Assembly (NCBI GenBank): GCA_964628455.1
Contig: CAZVPD010000004.1
Location: forward strand, 1 to 57,273
Source: JAQVWU01 sp964628455
Lineage (GTDB): Bacteria > Bacillota > Clostridia > Oscillospirales > CAG-272
Reading direction: 5' to 3'
DNA length: 57,273 nt
The notes beneath the pieces are model-generated. The model had not been told where the DNA came from and made no database searches. It saw only the letters and a list, made by a program, of their open reading frames with translations. Below, piece after piece: positions 42,512 through 51,528 of this stretch (the first letter of the stretch is position 1; each line of letters opens with the position of its first letter). The position numbers and the translations under genes are program-made.

Positions 42512-43393
42512 ATGGATATGCTTAAACAACTGAATAATGCGATGCGTCTGATCGAGGAAAATCTGCGCTGCGAAATCGATTTTGATAAAGCTGCCGGCCT
42601 GGCCTGCGTGTCGAAAGACAGTTTCATGCGATTTTTCGTTTATATGACGGGGATGACTCTGAATGAATACATACGCCGCAGACGGCTTACACTCGCTGCC
42701 TTTGACTTGCGTGATTCCGATATAAAGGTCATCGATGTTGCCGTCCTGTACGGCTGGGACAGCGCCGATGCCTTTTCGAAAGCGTTTAAAAGACAGCACG
42801 GCGTCACGCCGGCACGGGCGCGGGATCCGCATGAATCGTTAAAAATATATCCGCCGGTTTCTTTCAGTATTTTGATCAAAGGGGCGAGAGAAATGGATTT
42901 CAGAATCATTGAACCGGCAGATATCGAAGTTTACGGCGTATCGGGTCAATTTGAAGGAAAAGATTACAAAACAAAAGAAGAATTGCGGCATATCATGTGG
43001 TCGGAGCAATGCGACGATGTGCCGGGACAGATATGCACCGGACGTTGGAACGAAACCCTAAACCATTCGTATGACGGTGTATGGTACGGCATTTGGCAGG
43101 ACGGGAAATACAGGATCGCACGTGAAAAGGCAGATACGCAAAATGACGCCCTTGAAAAGTATAGTATTCCGGCAGGAACGTATGCCGCGTTCAGGACCGG
43201 CCGCGGAGGACTTGCCTGGGAAGAGTTTCCCAAGCTGCTTGAGCTGATTTTTGATTCCTGGCTGCCGGATTCCGGTTACAGGCTGAAAAGCAGTCTGATC
43301 GTCGAAGTTTATCATCTTTGGACGGATAAAGCTGTGCGGAATAAAAACAGATACTATGAGGTTTGGATTCCGATCGAGCGGAAATATAAATGA
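42512..43393 (+). CDS. AraC-type regulator with GyrI-like effector-binding domain
   Basis: 293 residues. N-terminal AraC helix-turn-helix pair (about 8-105; IDFDKAAGLACVSKDSFMRF and DVAVLYGWDSADAFSKAFKR), then a GyrI/SoxS-associated effector domain (about 125-290; FRIIEPADIEVYGVSGQFEG, ending YYEVWIPIERK). This architecture, as in Rob, SoxS-like and Bmr-type sensors, binds hydrophobic drugs or metabolites. The start at 42512 has GGGAGGTGA upstream; an earlier in-frame ATG lacks one. Confidence 0.88.
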   Translation: MDMLKQLNNAMRLIEENLRCEIDFDKAAGLACVSKDSFMRFFVYMTGMTLNEYIRRRRLTLAAFDLRDSDIKVIDVAVLYGWDSADAFSKAFKRQHGVTPARARDPHESLKIYPPVSFSILIKGAREMDFRIIEPADIEVYGVSGQFEGKDYKTKEELRHIMWSEQCDDVPGQICTGRWNETLNHSYDGVWYGIWQDGKYRIAREKADTQNDALEKYSIPAGTYAAFRTGRGGLAWEEFPKLLELIFDSWLPDSGYRLKSSLIVEVYHLWTDKAVRNKNRYYEVWIPIERKYK

Positions 43394-43886
43394 TGAGTTA
43401 TATTCCTTATCTGTATTTTGTTGTAAAATAATGAAGGAATTTTTCATCCGGAAATACGTCCCGCATTGTATTTTCACCGCAGCGCCGGGAATATTCCGGA
43501 TTTTCGAACAATATTCCGCCCAAACCGTATTAAATATCGGATGCCTCTTATACTCCGTCAAACCGCCGGCTTCGATATATAGGTATTGTATTTATAACAA
43601 GCGAACATGCCAACGGTTTTTTAAGAGTCCGGTCTTTTTCCGCCGGGGGTAAGGTTCGGTAATTCCTGTGTATATCTCTTTCCGCGGGAACGTCATAGAT
43701 CACTGCGGATTTAAAATTGTCCGCTTCGATGACCGGTCCGGCGGCGAATACCGGTTTTTATATCCGTATATTTGAATTATTAGTAATAAAAACACCTGTG
43801 TTAATGTTCCTTTATTTTTTTGCCTGCTTATATTTTTACATTTTAATATATTCAAGTGTTTATTTGATTTCATTCTCGGCGGCAAT
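43394..43886. other. Intergenic region, no gene recognised
   Basis: About 490 bases after the AraC/GyrI-like gene with no open frame showing family features, no tRNA and no clear promoter. A short stretch near 43660-43760 has coding-like composition but no recognisable product, and could be an eroded gene. Confidence 0.4.
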
Positions 43887-43932
43887 AAAAAAAAGCGCAC
43901 CGCGGCAAACGTTTTGTTTGGCTGCGGTGCGC
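43887..43932 (-). terminator. Terminator of the CBM9-like gene
   Basis: On the minus strand a GC-rich stem (GCGCACCGC with GCGGTGCGC, continued by CAAAC/GTTTG) is followed by eight T (complement of 43887-43894). Confidence 0.88.
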
Positions 43933-43950
43933 TATTACCCGGATTTTGTT

Positions 43951-44799
43951 TTATTTCTTTTTGCTGACTGCGATGCCGGCAAGAGCCATCATCGAGACGA
44001 GAACGGCCAGACCTGCGATATCGGAAGTCTGAGCGGCCGGTGCTGTTTCCGTGGGGGCGGCTTCTGCCGCAGCTTCGGTTGCGGGAGCTTCCGTTTCAAC
44101 AACGGGAGGCACATAGGCAGCGTCGGAGAAAGTAAGTCTGTCATAGAATGCGCCGGTGGTGGACCATGCGTTTGACTGACCTTCGCTGATCATCATCTGG
44201 AATTCGCGTCCGTCGGCGTCGTCTGTGTCGTCGTTGATGGCAACGGTAAATCCGATAACGGTTCCGACTGCGGGTTTGAATTCCGCGCCGTAGATGATCA
44301 TGGCTTCCACGACCCAGCCGCCGTCGACGATTTTGGTCATATAGGTGCACTGGTCATGGTAGGTATTCCAGTGTCCGCCCATACCGCCCCAGAATTCCCC
44401 GTTGCTGTAAGGGAGTCCGGTGGTGTATTGCGCGGCGTTGATGGTTGTGATGTCGGTGTCTTCCTGAGCGTTTGTGAAGTCTACATAGAATTCGCACGAG
44501 TCACGCTGCCATACCGAATCTTCGGCGTGTTTTGCGGATGAAGGGGTTTTGTCTGCGATTTCGGCATAAAAATAGAGCGCCTTGTCGTCCCATACGGACC
44601 AGACCTTGCCTGAAGACGTGTCGGCGGTTGCGCCGAAAGCGACGACAACTTCGTCTGCTGCGAGATAGACGTCGTCTTTTACACAGTCGACCACGGCTGT
44701 GCCTTTGGCGGCATTGAAGTTAACGTTTGCTGCGGAAATGCCGGTTGCGAGAGTTGCGGCCATGATAATGACCATTGCGAGCGCGAGAATTTTTCTCAT
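43951..44799 (-). CDS. Secreted CBM9/DOMON-like protein with C-terminal membrane anchor
   Basis: 282 residues. Signal peptide cleaved near ISA-A (residue 23). A single beta-sandwich of the CBM9-like/DOMON type follows (about 25-225): DDVYLAADEVVVAFGATADT, VWSVWDDKALYFYAEI, WQRDSCEFYVDF and VVEAMIIYGAEFKP. Then come a Pro/Ala/Thr/Glu-rich linker and a C-terminal transmembrane segment ending in KKK. An AQTSD motif sits where sortase-like anchors have LPxTG, so it may be a degenerate sorting signal or a plain membrane anchor. The start at 44799 follows AGGAGGAGC. Probably binds carbohydrate at the cell surface. Promoter with an embedded palindrome upstream. Confidence 0.78.
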   Translation of the reverse strand: MRKILALAMVIIMAATLATGISAANVNFNAAKGTAVVDCVKDDVYLAADEVVVAFGATADTSSGKVWSVWDDKALYFYAEIADKTPSSAKHAEDSVWQRDSCEFYVDFTNAQEDTDITTINAAQYTTGLPYSNGEFWGGMGGHWNTYHDQCTYMTKIVDGGWVVEAMIIYGAEFKPAVGTVIGFTVAINDDTDDADGREFQMMISEGQSNAWSTTGAFYDRLTFSDAAYVPPVVETEAPATEAAAEAAPTETAPAAQTSDIAGLAVLVSMMALAGIAVSKKK

Positions 44800-44856
44800 A
44801 TATGCTCCTCCTGAAAAAATAATGTAATAAAACATGTTTGCCATGTCTTTGAAACC

Positions 44857-44885
44857 ATTGTATCACATTGTTAACAATGTGTCAA
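44857..44885 (-). promoter_or_regulatory. Promoter with an 18-bp palindromic operator in its spacer
   Basis: Minus strand: -35 TTGACA (44880-44885), 17-bp spacer, -10 TACAAT (44857-44862). The spacer contains the perfect palindrome CACATTGTTAACAATGTG (44864-44881), ideally placed for a dimeric repressor. Confidence 0.72.
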
Positions 44886-44974
44886 TATAGTATTCGTATG
44901 TTTTGCGATATTTTATGATATAACAGATAAAAGATGAATGTTTTTTATAATTTTCGTGAAAGGCGGTTTTGTCT

Positions 44975-45436
44975 GTGAAAATCGGAACATTGGTGTTGAT
45001 TCTCGCACTTTCTTCCCTTCTGTTTTGTTCCTGCAGTTCTTTGAAAGGTTGGAATATCGAAGAACTGGAAAAAAGCGCTTATCCTGCGGTCATTGAGGCA
45101 GCGGATGCGGCGATGAAGATCGTCGCGGAAAAAGTGGAGCCTGATGCGGAAAATGTGCCCGTAACGATCGAAAATTTAAGCGATAAGGAATACGGCTACG
45201 GGTATGAACCTCTGCTGGAGCTGAAATACAGGGATGAATGGTACGTCATACCCACGCTTGAAGACATTGCCTGGATAGAATTATGGATTATTCTGCCGCC
45301 CGGGGAAACCAACTCCGAGTCGTTTCCGCTTGCCGGATATTACGGCACGCTGCCTGCCGGAACGTACCGTTTCGTTAAGGTTCTGAACGCCGGCGGGGAA
45401 ATGCTGCCGGTCGCAGCGGAATTCACCGTGAGCTGA
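44975..45436 (+). CDS. Small lipoprotein with Ig-like fold
   Basis: 153 residues. Signal peptide with Cys18 or Cys20 as possible lipidation site (LLFCSC). The C-terminal part (about 60-153) reads VPVTIENLSDKEYGYGYEPL, WYVIPTLEDIAW, and ends LPAGTYRFVKVLN...VAAEFTV, the pattern of the small bacterial Ig-like domain found in Bacillota lipoproteins. The GTG at 44975, eight bases after AAAGGCGG, is chosen over a TTG six bases upstream. Function unknown. Transcribed towards the putative glycosidase gene 66 bp downstream. Confidence 0.68.
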   Translation: MKIGTLVLILALSSLLFCSCSSLKGWNIEELEKSAYPAVIEAADAAMKIVAEKVEPDAENVPVTIENLSDKEYGYGYEPLLELKYRDEWYVIPTLEDIAWIELWIILPPGETNSESFPLAGYYGTLPAGTYRFVKVLNAGGEMLPVAAEFTVS

Positions 45437-45502
45437 TTGATTTTTACAGGCAAACACCCTTTTTCTCCTGCGGGCGAATTTATTAAAACGGAGGATGCTG
45501 CA

Positions 45503-47020
45503 ATGAGCGGTATCATGATCAACTGGGATGACAGCTTTTATTTTTATTCGATGAAAAACGGATATGGCGCCGGTGCCCGGGACCGCGATGAAGCCGTGTC
45601 TTACGCACGTGCCGCAATGGAGCAGTATGAAGGCACTCCCGTTACGGATGTCATGCTGTGCGTCTGCGCGCGTCTCGCTTCCTTTCCTTCAAAAGTATGG
45701 GAAACTTACGGCGATAAATACCGTCAAACCGTCGAAAACGGCCGTCCCGTCGACTACACGGATACTTGGGCTGCTTCGTATCACGAAATTTACGAAAAGT
45801 GGAACTTCGATCTCTTTCGGGTATGGCTTGACTGTCTGAAAAAAACCGGCGTCCGTTCATGGATGTCGTTCCGCATGAACGATGCCCATGAACTGCATTC
45901 GGAAACGTCCGTGCTGGCGCCCGACTATTATTACGCAAATCCTCAGCTCCGCAGGTTTGTTCACCGCGAAAACGGCGATTACTTCGCCCCGCTTTATAAT
46001 TATGCACTGTCTGAGGTGCGCACCCGTTTTCTTGCCCTTATAGATGAAGTTCTCACCCGCTATGACCCCGACGGCATCGAACTTGATTTTTTGCGGGAAG
46101 CCTATCTCTTTCCTCCCGGGGGCGAATACCGCGGTATAGATATTATGAATGCCTTCATGCGCGAAGTGCGGAAGACAGCGGACAGGCATGAAGCCTTGCG
46201 CGGGCATAAAATAAAAATCGCCGTCCGTACGACGGCAAGTCCCGAAACCGCTCTCTGGCTCGGTTTTGACGTGGCCTGTTGGGCTTCCGAAGGCCTTGTA
46301 GATACGGTTATTCCCTCGGCGCGTTTTTCCGTTACGGATATGGATATGCCCGTTGAAATATGGAAGCGCCTTCTGGCGCCGTATCATACGACGCTCGCCG
46401 CGGGCATCGAAGTTATTGTCAAGGAACAGCCGGCGGCTGAAAACACTTTCAACAGCATCGAGACGGTGACAGCCGCGGCCGCCGCGTATTTTTCCGCAGG
46501 CGCGGATAAGCTTTATCTATTCAATTATTTTCATCTTCCGGGCATGGTCTCGAACGGTACAGGCCGGGACCCGCTTGATGACGGGAATTACCGTGATTTT
46601 CTTTTGCAGATCGGCTCGGAGCAGACAGCTTTGCCGGGCCGGCGGTCCCATCTGATCACCTACCGCGGAAGCGATGCGCTTTCGTTTTGGGAGAGCACAA
46701 ATGCGCAGCTCCCGCGCCATATCGCGAAAGGCAGCTGGGCGATGTTCCGTATACGGACGGGCAAGGTCATGCCCGGCTCACCCGCTGCGCTGCTCATCGG
46801 CGCCGAATCCGCGGACGGGTCCGCGCCTGTCCTCTCGGTTTTCATCAACGCGTCGCCTCTTTCCGTAAAAGGATCTGCCGGCCTTGTCAGCGATTATACT
46901 TCGCTCCCGCTGTATGAACTGCCTGTCGCAGACCCGTCCGTGCTTTCTCAGGTGAATACCGTGGAAATTTCGTCTTCTTCGGATCTCAATGTCGGATATA
47001 TTGAGATCAGGATCAACTGA
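45503..47020 (+). CDS. Putative TIM-barrel glycosidase (family-10-like glycosylhydrolase)
   Basis: 505 residues without signal peptide. The N-terminal part (MINWDDSFYFYSMKNG; then VTDVMLCVCARLASFPSKVW) and the centre (GVRSWMSFRMNDAHE; LTRYDPDGIELDFLREAYLF) resemble the putative glycosyl hydrolase-like barrels in which a strand ends in DGIELDF with acidic residues. A beta-sandwich-like C-terminal region follows (about 390-505). The catalytic residues are not certain and I cannot assign a CAZy family. The start at 45503 has GGAGG at eight bases; upstream in-frame sequence lacks one. Convergent with the CNNM gene, with a shared terminator. Confidence 0.6.
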   Translation: MSGIMINWDDSFYFYSMKNGYGAGARDRDEAVSYARAAMEQYEGTPVTDVMLCVCARLASFPSKVWETYGDKYRQTVENGRPVDYTDTWAASYHEIYEKWNFDLFRVWLDCLKKTGVRSWMSFRMNDAHELHSETSVLAPDYYYANPQLRRFVHRENGDYFAPLYNYALSEVRTRFLALIDEVLTRYDPDGIELDFLREAYLFPPGGEYRGIDIMNAFMREVRKTADRHEALRGHKIKIAVRTTASPETALWLGFDVACWASEGLVDTVIPSARFSVTDMDMPVEIWKRLLAPYHTTLAAGIEVIVKEQPAAENTFNSIETVTAAAAAYFSAGADKLYLFNYFHLPGMVSNGTGRDPLDDGNYRDFLLQIGSEQTALPGRRSHLITYRGSDALSFWESTNAQLPRHIAKGSWAMFRIRTGKVMPGSPAALLIGAESADGSAPVLSVFINASPLSVKGSAGLVSDYTSLPLYELPVADPSVLSQVNTVEISSSSDLNVGYIEIRIN

Positions 47021-47027
47021 CCGGTTT

Positions 47028-47064
47028 AAAAAGGCTGCGGACATCCCTGTCCTGCAGCCTTTTT
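47028..47064. terminator. Bidirectional terminator
   Basis: AAAAAGGCTGC-GGACA pairs with TGTCC-GCAGCCTTTTT (one bulged T, loop TCCC), between the convergent glycosidase and CNNM genes. It has A and T runs on its two sides. Confidence 0.87.
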
Positions 47065-48405
47065 TTATTCCTCTTCCGTTTCCTGTTCGGGCGGGATGAT
47101 TTTTGTGACTTTTGCCCGGCAGACGCGATGGTCGGTGATATTCTCGACCTGTATTTTAAGCCCGTGCGTCTCCACCTCCGGCTGCGAGCCGTTTTCGGGT
47201 ATCTGCGACAGGCAGCTGAAGACCAGTCCGCCAAGTGTTCCGAAGTCGTTGTCCTCTTCGTCCAGGTCTATTTCCAGTTCTTCCTCAATTTCTTCGATGG
47301 ATGCGGTCCCCGCGATGATCCATTCGTTTTCGCCGGTCTTCGTGATTTCCGGTTCTGTTCCCGTATCGGACTCGTCGTAAATGTTTCCCACGATCTCTTC
47401 GAGAAGGTCCTCCATAGTGATGATTCCGCTCGTGCCGCCGTATTCATCGACCACAACGGCCAGGTGTATCTTCTTTTCCTGCATGTCTCTGAATAATCTG
47501 TCGGCTCGGACGGTTTCTGGTACGAAATACACCGGTGTCAGGATGCTGCGCAGCGGCTCGGGTTTCGGCTTCAGCATGTTTACCAGATACTCGCGGACGC
47601 GCAGAATGCCGATGATATTATCGGTATCTTCACTGCATACGGGAAAACGCGAATAGCCGCTTGATTCGATGGTTTTTTGTATTTCTTCATCCGTATCGTC
47701 TTCCCAGATGACCACCATGGATGTGCGGTGCACCATGATGTCTCCCGCGCTGCTGTTGTTGAATTCGAAAATATTGTCGATCATCTGTCTTTCGGCAGAT
47801 TCAATAGTGCCCTTTTCCTCTCCGATGTCGATCATCAGGCGGATTTCGTCTTCCGATACCGCGTCCGTTTTTTCATGCGGATTGATGCCGAACAATCTGA
47901 GAACTCCGTTCGTCGACACGGACATGAACCACACGACCGGATGAAAAAGGGTAGAAAACGCGATGATGATACCGCTGACCGCACGGGCAAGCTGTTCCGG
48001 CTTTTTCATTGCGATCCGTTTCGGGACCAGTTCGCCGAAAAGCAGCATGAAGAATGAAAGGATGACCGTAATAATGACGATGGATATGGTATCCAGTGTC
48101 TCCGGTGAAATACCGGTGATTTTAAAAGTATGGATCAGCAGGTTCACAAGCCTGTCCGAAAAATCTTCGGCGGCGAATGCCGATGCCAGAAATCCCGCGA
48201 ATGTGATGCCGATCTGAATGGTCGAAAGAAAACGTTCGGGTTCGCTGACCATTTTGAGCATGCGGGTCGCTTTTTTATCACCTTCTTTCGACTGGCGTTC
48301 GACCTTGCCCTCGTTCAGGGAAATGACCGCTATTTCGGTCGCGGCAAAAAAAGCATTGGTCAGGATCAATATAAACTGAACAAAAAGTTGTTTGGCAATG
48401 TCCAT
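47065..48405 (-). CDS. CNNM/CorC family transporter (hemolysin C-like), full-length copy
   Basis: 446 residues: CNNM/DUF21 membrane domain (about 1-190; ILTNAFFAATEIAVISLNEG), a pair of CBS domains (about 205-330; GDIMVHRTSMVV, YSRFPVCSEDTDNIIGIL and VVDEYGGTSGIITMEDLLEE), and the C-terminal CorC_HlyC domain (about 345-430). Family members export Mg2+ or are linked to Mg2+/Co2+ resistance. It is the last gene of a four-gene cluster containing two more copies. Confidence 0.9.
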   Translation of the reverse strand: MDIAKQLFVQFILILTNAFFAATEIAVISLNEGKVERQSKEGDKKATRMLKMVSEPERFLSTIQIGITFAGFLASAFAAEDFSDRLVNLLIHTFKITGISPETLDTISIVIITVILSFFMLLFGELVPKRIAMKKPEQLARAVSGIIIAFSTLFHPVVWFMSVSTNGVLRLFGINPHEKTDAVSEDEIRLMIDIGEEKGTIESAERQMIDNIFEFNNSSAGDIMVHRTSMVVIWEDDTDEEIQKTIESSGYSRFPVCSEDTDNIIGILRVREYLVNMLKPKPEPLRSILTPVYFVPETVRADRLFRDMQEKKIHLAVVVDEYGGTSGIITMEDLLEEIVGNIYDESDTGTEPEITKTGENEWIIAGTASIEEIEEELEIDLDEEDNDFGTLGGLVFSCLSQIPENGSQPEVETHGLKIQVENITDHRVCRAKVTKIIPPEQETEEE

Positions 48406-48452
48406 TCTGTCACTTTCCGATTAATGCATATGATTTGATTTTTTTACGCCGG

Positions 48453-50201
48453 TTATTCTTCGCTGTCTGATTCCATAACGGGATAACAGGAAAATTCTTC
48501 GTCTTTGAGATCGAAATACGGAGCCAGCATATATCCCGGGTTTCCTTTGATAGTATAATAAAGCGGTTTCCCGGATTCTTCGAGCAGCGCCGTGTAATTT
48601 CCGGTCGTCCAGTCGACTCCTTCTGCCGGGTGTTCTCCCGTCACCGCGTAAAGCAGCGGACCGTATTCGATGCCGTAGCGGGTTTTGCCTTCGATAACGT
48701 CCGCGCCGGTGTATTTCGTGATCCGGAACGTTTGATTTAACTCGTATTCTATGATGTCTCCGTCATTCCATTCGCGTTCGATTCTTTCATATGTTCCCGC
48801 TTTCCCCGTGGCAGAGGTATCTCCGTTTATTTTTATGGTCACATCGGAACCGGTCCATGAGGGGATACGCAGGCTGAGGGTATATTTTATCGGGTCCTTT
48901 ACGTTTACGGTCAGACGAACGCGGCTGCTGTACGGAATATTCGCTTCGGAAGTGATCTGAATGTTTTTTCGCCTGATGACGGACGGGGTGTAAAGGTTGA
49001 CCGCTATCGTGTTTTTTCCGATGGAATAGATGAATTCGGGAAGTGAGCCGAAGATCCTGGTGCCGACGCCGCAGCAGCAGTGAACGCTGCCGGGTTCCTG
49101 CTTTTTACCCTCCATATAGGCGAAATATCGGATGCCCCTGCTTCCTTCCTGATTGGCAATCGCCACATTGAACAGCGATTTTTCGATTTCATCCGTGTAT
49201 TCTTCTTTATCGGGGAAAAGGCGGTGAAGCCTTTGATTTAAATAGATCCAGAACGAAGTGCAGCACAGCTCGTTATAATGATTTTTCTGGCTGATCCAGC
49301 TGCAGCCCGGATAGTTGGAGGGCATGCCCTCGCACATGACAATTCCGCCGCCTGTATGCTGCCAGTCCCGCCTGTATAATTCATATGCGCCGAGAACGGC
49401 ATTCAGGTAATAATTGCGTCCGGTTATGCGGTATAAATCAAGGTAGCCTTCAAATGCTTCAAGTTCGCTGCCGTGTGCGTGCGGCTCGGTTCCGGGCTGC
49501 GTTCGTATATGTACGGCATTCTTTTCGCGCCGCATGAACTGCGCCAGTCTCCAGGGCTCTTCGTAATAGGTGACGGTTGTCTCCGCGTCCTCTTTTTTCC
49601 CGATCGGAGTCATGTAGACGTAGGTGCTCGCGACCACTCCCTGAAACGCGAGTTCGAGATATTTGATGATCGGAAGGTCGATGCACCGGTTGAACCAGTC
49701 CTGCCATTTTCTCAGAACTTCGTAAGCCTTTTTATCGGCGGACAATCCGACGGCTCCGAGCGCATAGGACAGCCATATTCGGACATAATGCGGGTATTCC
49801 CGGACGGCGAAATTCCTCTGATTGATCGGCATGATAAATCCGTCTTCTTCCGCGGAACTGTAAAGCCGCTCGGTCAGGATTTCGATGCGATCCGAAAGGT
49901 CGGCGTCTTCCGTCCAGCGCAGCGAATTGGCCGCGCCCATCAGGAACATCGAAAGGGTCGAGCCCTTCAGGTTGTCTTCGAAATGACCGCGGTACGGCTG
50001 CGAATCGGTGGGCGTTCCTGTTTTGATATCAAAATGATACATCATCGCGCCTAAATCGAGGGTGCGGAGAAACTCTCTGTTGTTGTTGAATACATCGCTG
50101 AAAAGACCTGCCTGAAGCTCCACGCCCGACTGGGGGGTCAGCAGTTTGTCCTTTATTGCGAGTTTTCCGTTATATTCGGGTTTCTGTCTGATGTTTTTCA
50201 T
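48453..50201 (-). CDS. GH127 (DUF1680) beta-L-arabinofuranosidase-like hydrolase
   Basis: 582 residues, cytoplasmic. GH127 enzymes use a Zn-bound Cys nucleophile. The Glu-x-Cys pair (NELCC, Glu311 and Cys313) and the later Cys cluster (HCCCGVG, Cys375-377) match E338/C340 and C417/C418 of HypBA1, so the site looks intact. An alpha/alpha barrel core (about 30-390) is followed by beta-sandwich domains. The usual substrate is beta-L-arabinofuranose from plant glycoproteins; related DUF1680 families differ, so the sugar is not certain. The start overlaps the upstream CNNM gene by 32 bp, and another CNNM gene follows 47 bp downstream. A glycosidase inside a CNNM cluster is unexpected. Confidence 0.85.
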   Translation of the reverse strand: MKNIRQKPEYNGKLAIKDKLLTPQSGVELQAGLFSDVFNNNREFLRTLDLGAMMYHFDIKTGTPTDSQPYRGHFEDNLKGSTLSMFLMGAANSLRWTEDADLSDRIEILTERLYSSAEEDGFIMPINQRNFAVREYPHYVRIWLSYALGAVGLSADKKAYEVLRKWQDWFNRCIDLPIIKYLELAFQGVVASTYVYMTPIGKKEDAETTVTYYEEPWRLAQFMRREKNAVHIRTQPGTEPHAHGSELEAFEGYLDLYRITGRNYYLNAVLGAYELYRRDWQHTGGGIVMCEGMPSNYPGCSWISQKNHYNELCCTSFWIYLNQRLHRLFPDKEEYTDEIEKSLFNVAIANQEGSRGIRYFAYMEGKKQEPGSVHCCCGVGTRIFGSLPEFIYSIGKNTIAVNLYTPSVIRRKNIQITSEANIPYSSRVRLTVNVKDPIKYTLSLRIPSWTGSDVTIKINGDTSATGKAGTYERIEREWNDGDIIEYELNQTFRITKYTGADVIEGKTRYGIEYGPLLYAVTGEHPAEGVDWTTGNYTALLEESGKPLYYTIKGNPGYMLAPYFDLKDEEFSCYPVMESDSEE

Positions 50202-51528
50202 CTTTCATTCCGTTCGTTTCCGCGGCGCGGATTCTATTCCCGCCGGCCGCTTTGTATTTATTTGTTCTGTCTTCTTCTTTTTCCGAAAGCCGGTTGACTT
50301 TGACAAGCAGCTTTTCCACGCGGGTTGCCTGTGCTTCCGTAACGGTTACGCTAAACAGGTCATATTCGAAATTGTCTCCCTTTTGCGGAAAACGGTCCGT
50401 AACTTCGACAGCCCAGCCGCCGGCTGTTGTGTTTTCGCTTGTAAAGTCACGCGGCGTATACCCGATAAATTCGAACATGTCGTAGATATTGGTCCTGCCG
50501 TCGACGATATAGGTGCCGTCGCCCGCGTCCTGTATTTTTTCTTCGGTTTCGTCCTTTTCATCGTATATTTCGCCGACTATTTCCTCGATGATGTCTTCGG
50601 CGGTTATGATCCCCATCGTTCCTCCGTATTCGTCCGTGACAACAGCCATCGGTCTTCCCATACGGCGCAGTTCGTGAAGGATCGATGAAATCGTCTGCGT
50701 CATAAAAACAAAAATAAGGGGCTCCGTCAGTTCGTTTATGTCGATTTCTTCACCGCAGACCGCTGCTTTTATAATTCTTCGTGAAGAAAGCACGCCGGTC
50801 ATATGGTCGGGCGAATCTCTGTAAACGGGAAAATACGAATGGCGCAGGAGTCTGGAGTTTGTAAGCAGTGCCTCCGTCCCTTCATCGATATCAAAAGCAT
50901 CGATATCTACTCTGGGCGTCATGATTTCACGTGCGGTGACGTCCGTAAATTCTATTGCGGAGCGAATGAGTTCGCTTTCGCGTTCCGTGAATACACCCTC
51001 TTCTTTGATTTCCTCGGCCAGGGTGCGGAGCTCTTCCATGATGACGGGTGAAACCGGTTCTTTCGGTTTGGTTAATGCGGGCATTTTTTCGATAAACCGG
51101 CCGAGAAACGAAGCTGCCGGGCTTAATAACCGCACTGCTGCCAGCAGCGGTTTTGATACGACCGGATAAAGTTTCCCGGCATATTCCGTACCTGTGACTC
51201 CCGGTAGTATCCCGCCGATCAGAATAAACAGAGCTGTCATTGCGATAACGGCAGCTGCCGGGCTGCCTGACGGAGAACGGCAGACGGCAAGCAGCGCTGC
51301 TGCGGATACAGCCGCCGTTCCTGCGGTCACTTTCCCCAAAAGAATCGCCGGAGCGGATTCTGTATAGCCGGATAGTTTATCCGTGCTGCCGTCTGTTTCC
51401 CGGTCGTTATGCGCTGCTTTACTGTTCTGAAGCCGGCCGGCGGCAGCCGAAATAATTTCGGACCCTGTAAAAAAAACGTAAAATACCGTCCCGAGAAGAA
51501 CGATGATATAAAGAACGTATTCTGTCAT
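50170..51528 (-). CDS. CNNM/CorC family transporter, divergent second copy
   Basis: 452 residues. The membrane domain (1-165) is degenerate compared with the 47065 copy but keeps four hydrophobic segments (YVLYIIVLLGTVFYVFFTGS). CBS pair at about 190-320 (AREIMTPRVDIDAFDIDE; YFPVYRDSPDHMTGVLSSRR; VTDEYGGTMGIITAEDIIEE), then a CorC_HlyC domain (about 335-415). It overlaps the next gene upstream by four bases (ATGA), so translation is coupled. The pair may form a hetero-oligomer; this is inference. Confidence 0.85.
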   Translation of the reverse strand: MTEYVLYIIVLLGTVFYVFFTGSEIISAAAGRLQNSKAAHNDRETDGSTDKLSGYTESAPAILLGKVTAGTAAVSAAALLAVCRSPSGSPAAAVIAMTALFILIGGILPGVTGTEYAGKLYPVVSKPLLAAVRLLSPAASFLGRFIEKMPALTKPKEPVSPVIMEELRTLAEEIKEEGVFTERESELIRSAIEFTDVTAREIMTPRVDIDAFDIDEGTEALLTNSRLLRHSYFPVYRDSPDHMTGVLSSRRIIKAAVCGEEIDINELTEPLIFVFMTQTISSILHELRRMGRPMAVVTDEYGGTMGIITAEDIIEEIVGEIYDEKDETEEKIQDAGDGTYIVDGRTNIYDMFEFIGYTPRDFTSENTTAGGWAVEVTDRFPQKGDNFEYDLFSVTVTEAQATRVEKLLVKVNRLSEKEEDRTNKYKAAGGNRIRAAETNGMKDEKHQTETRI

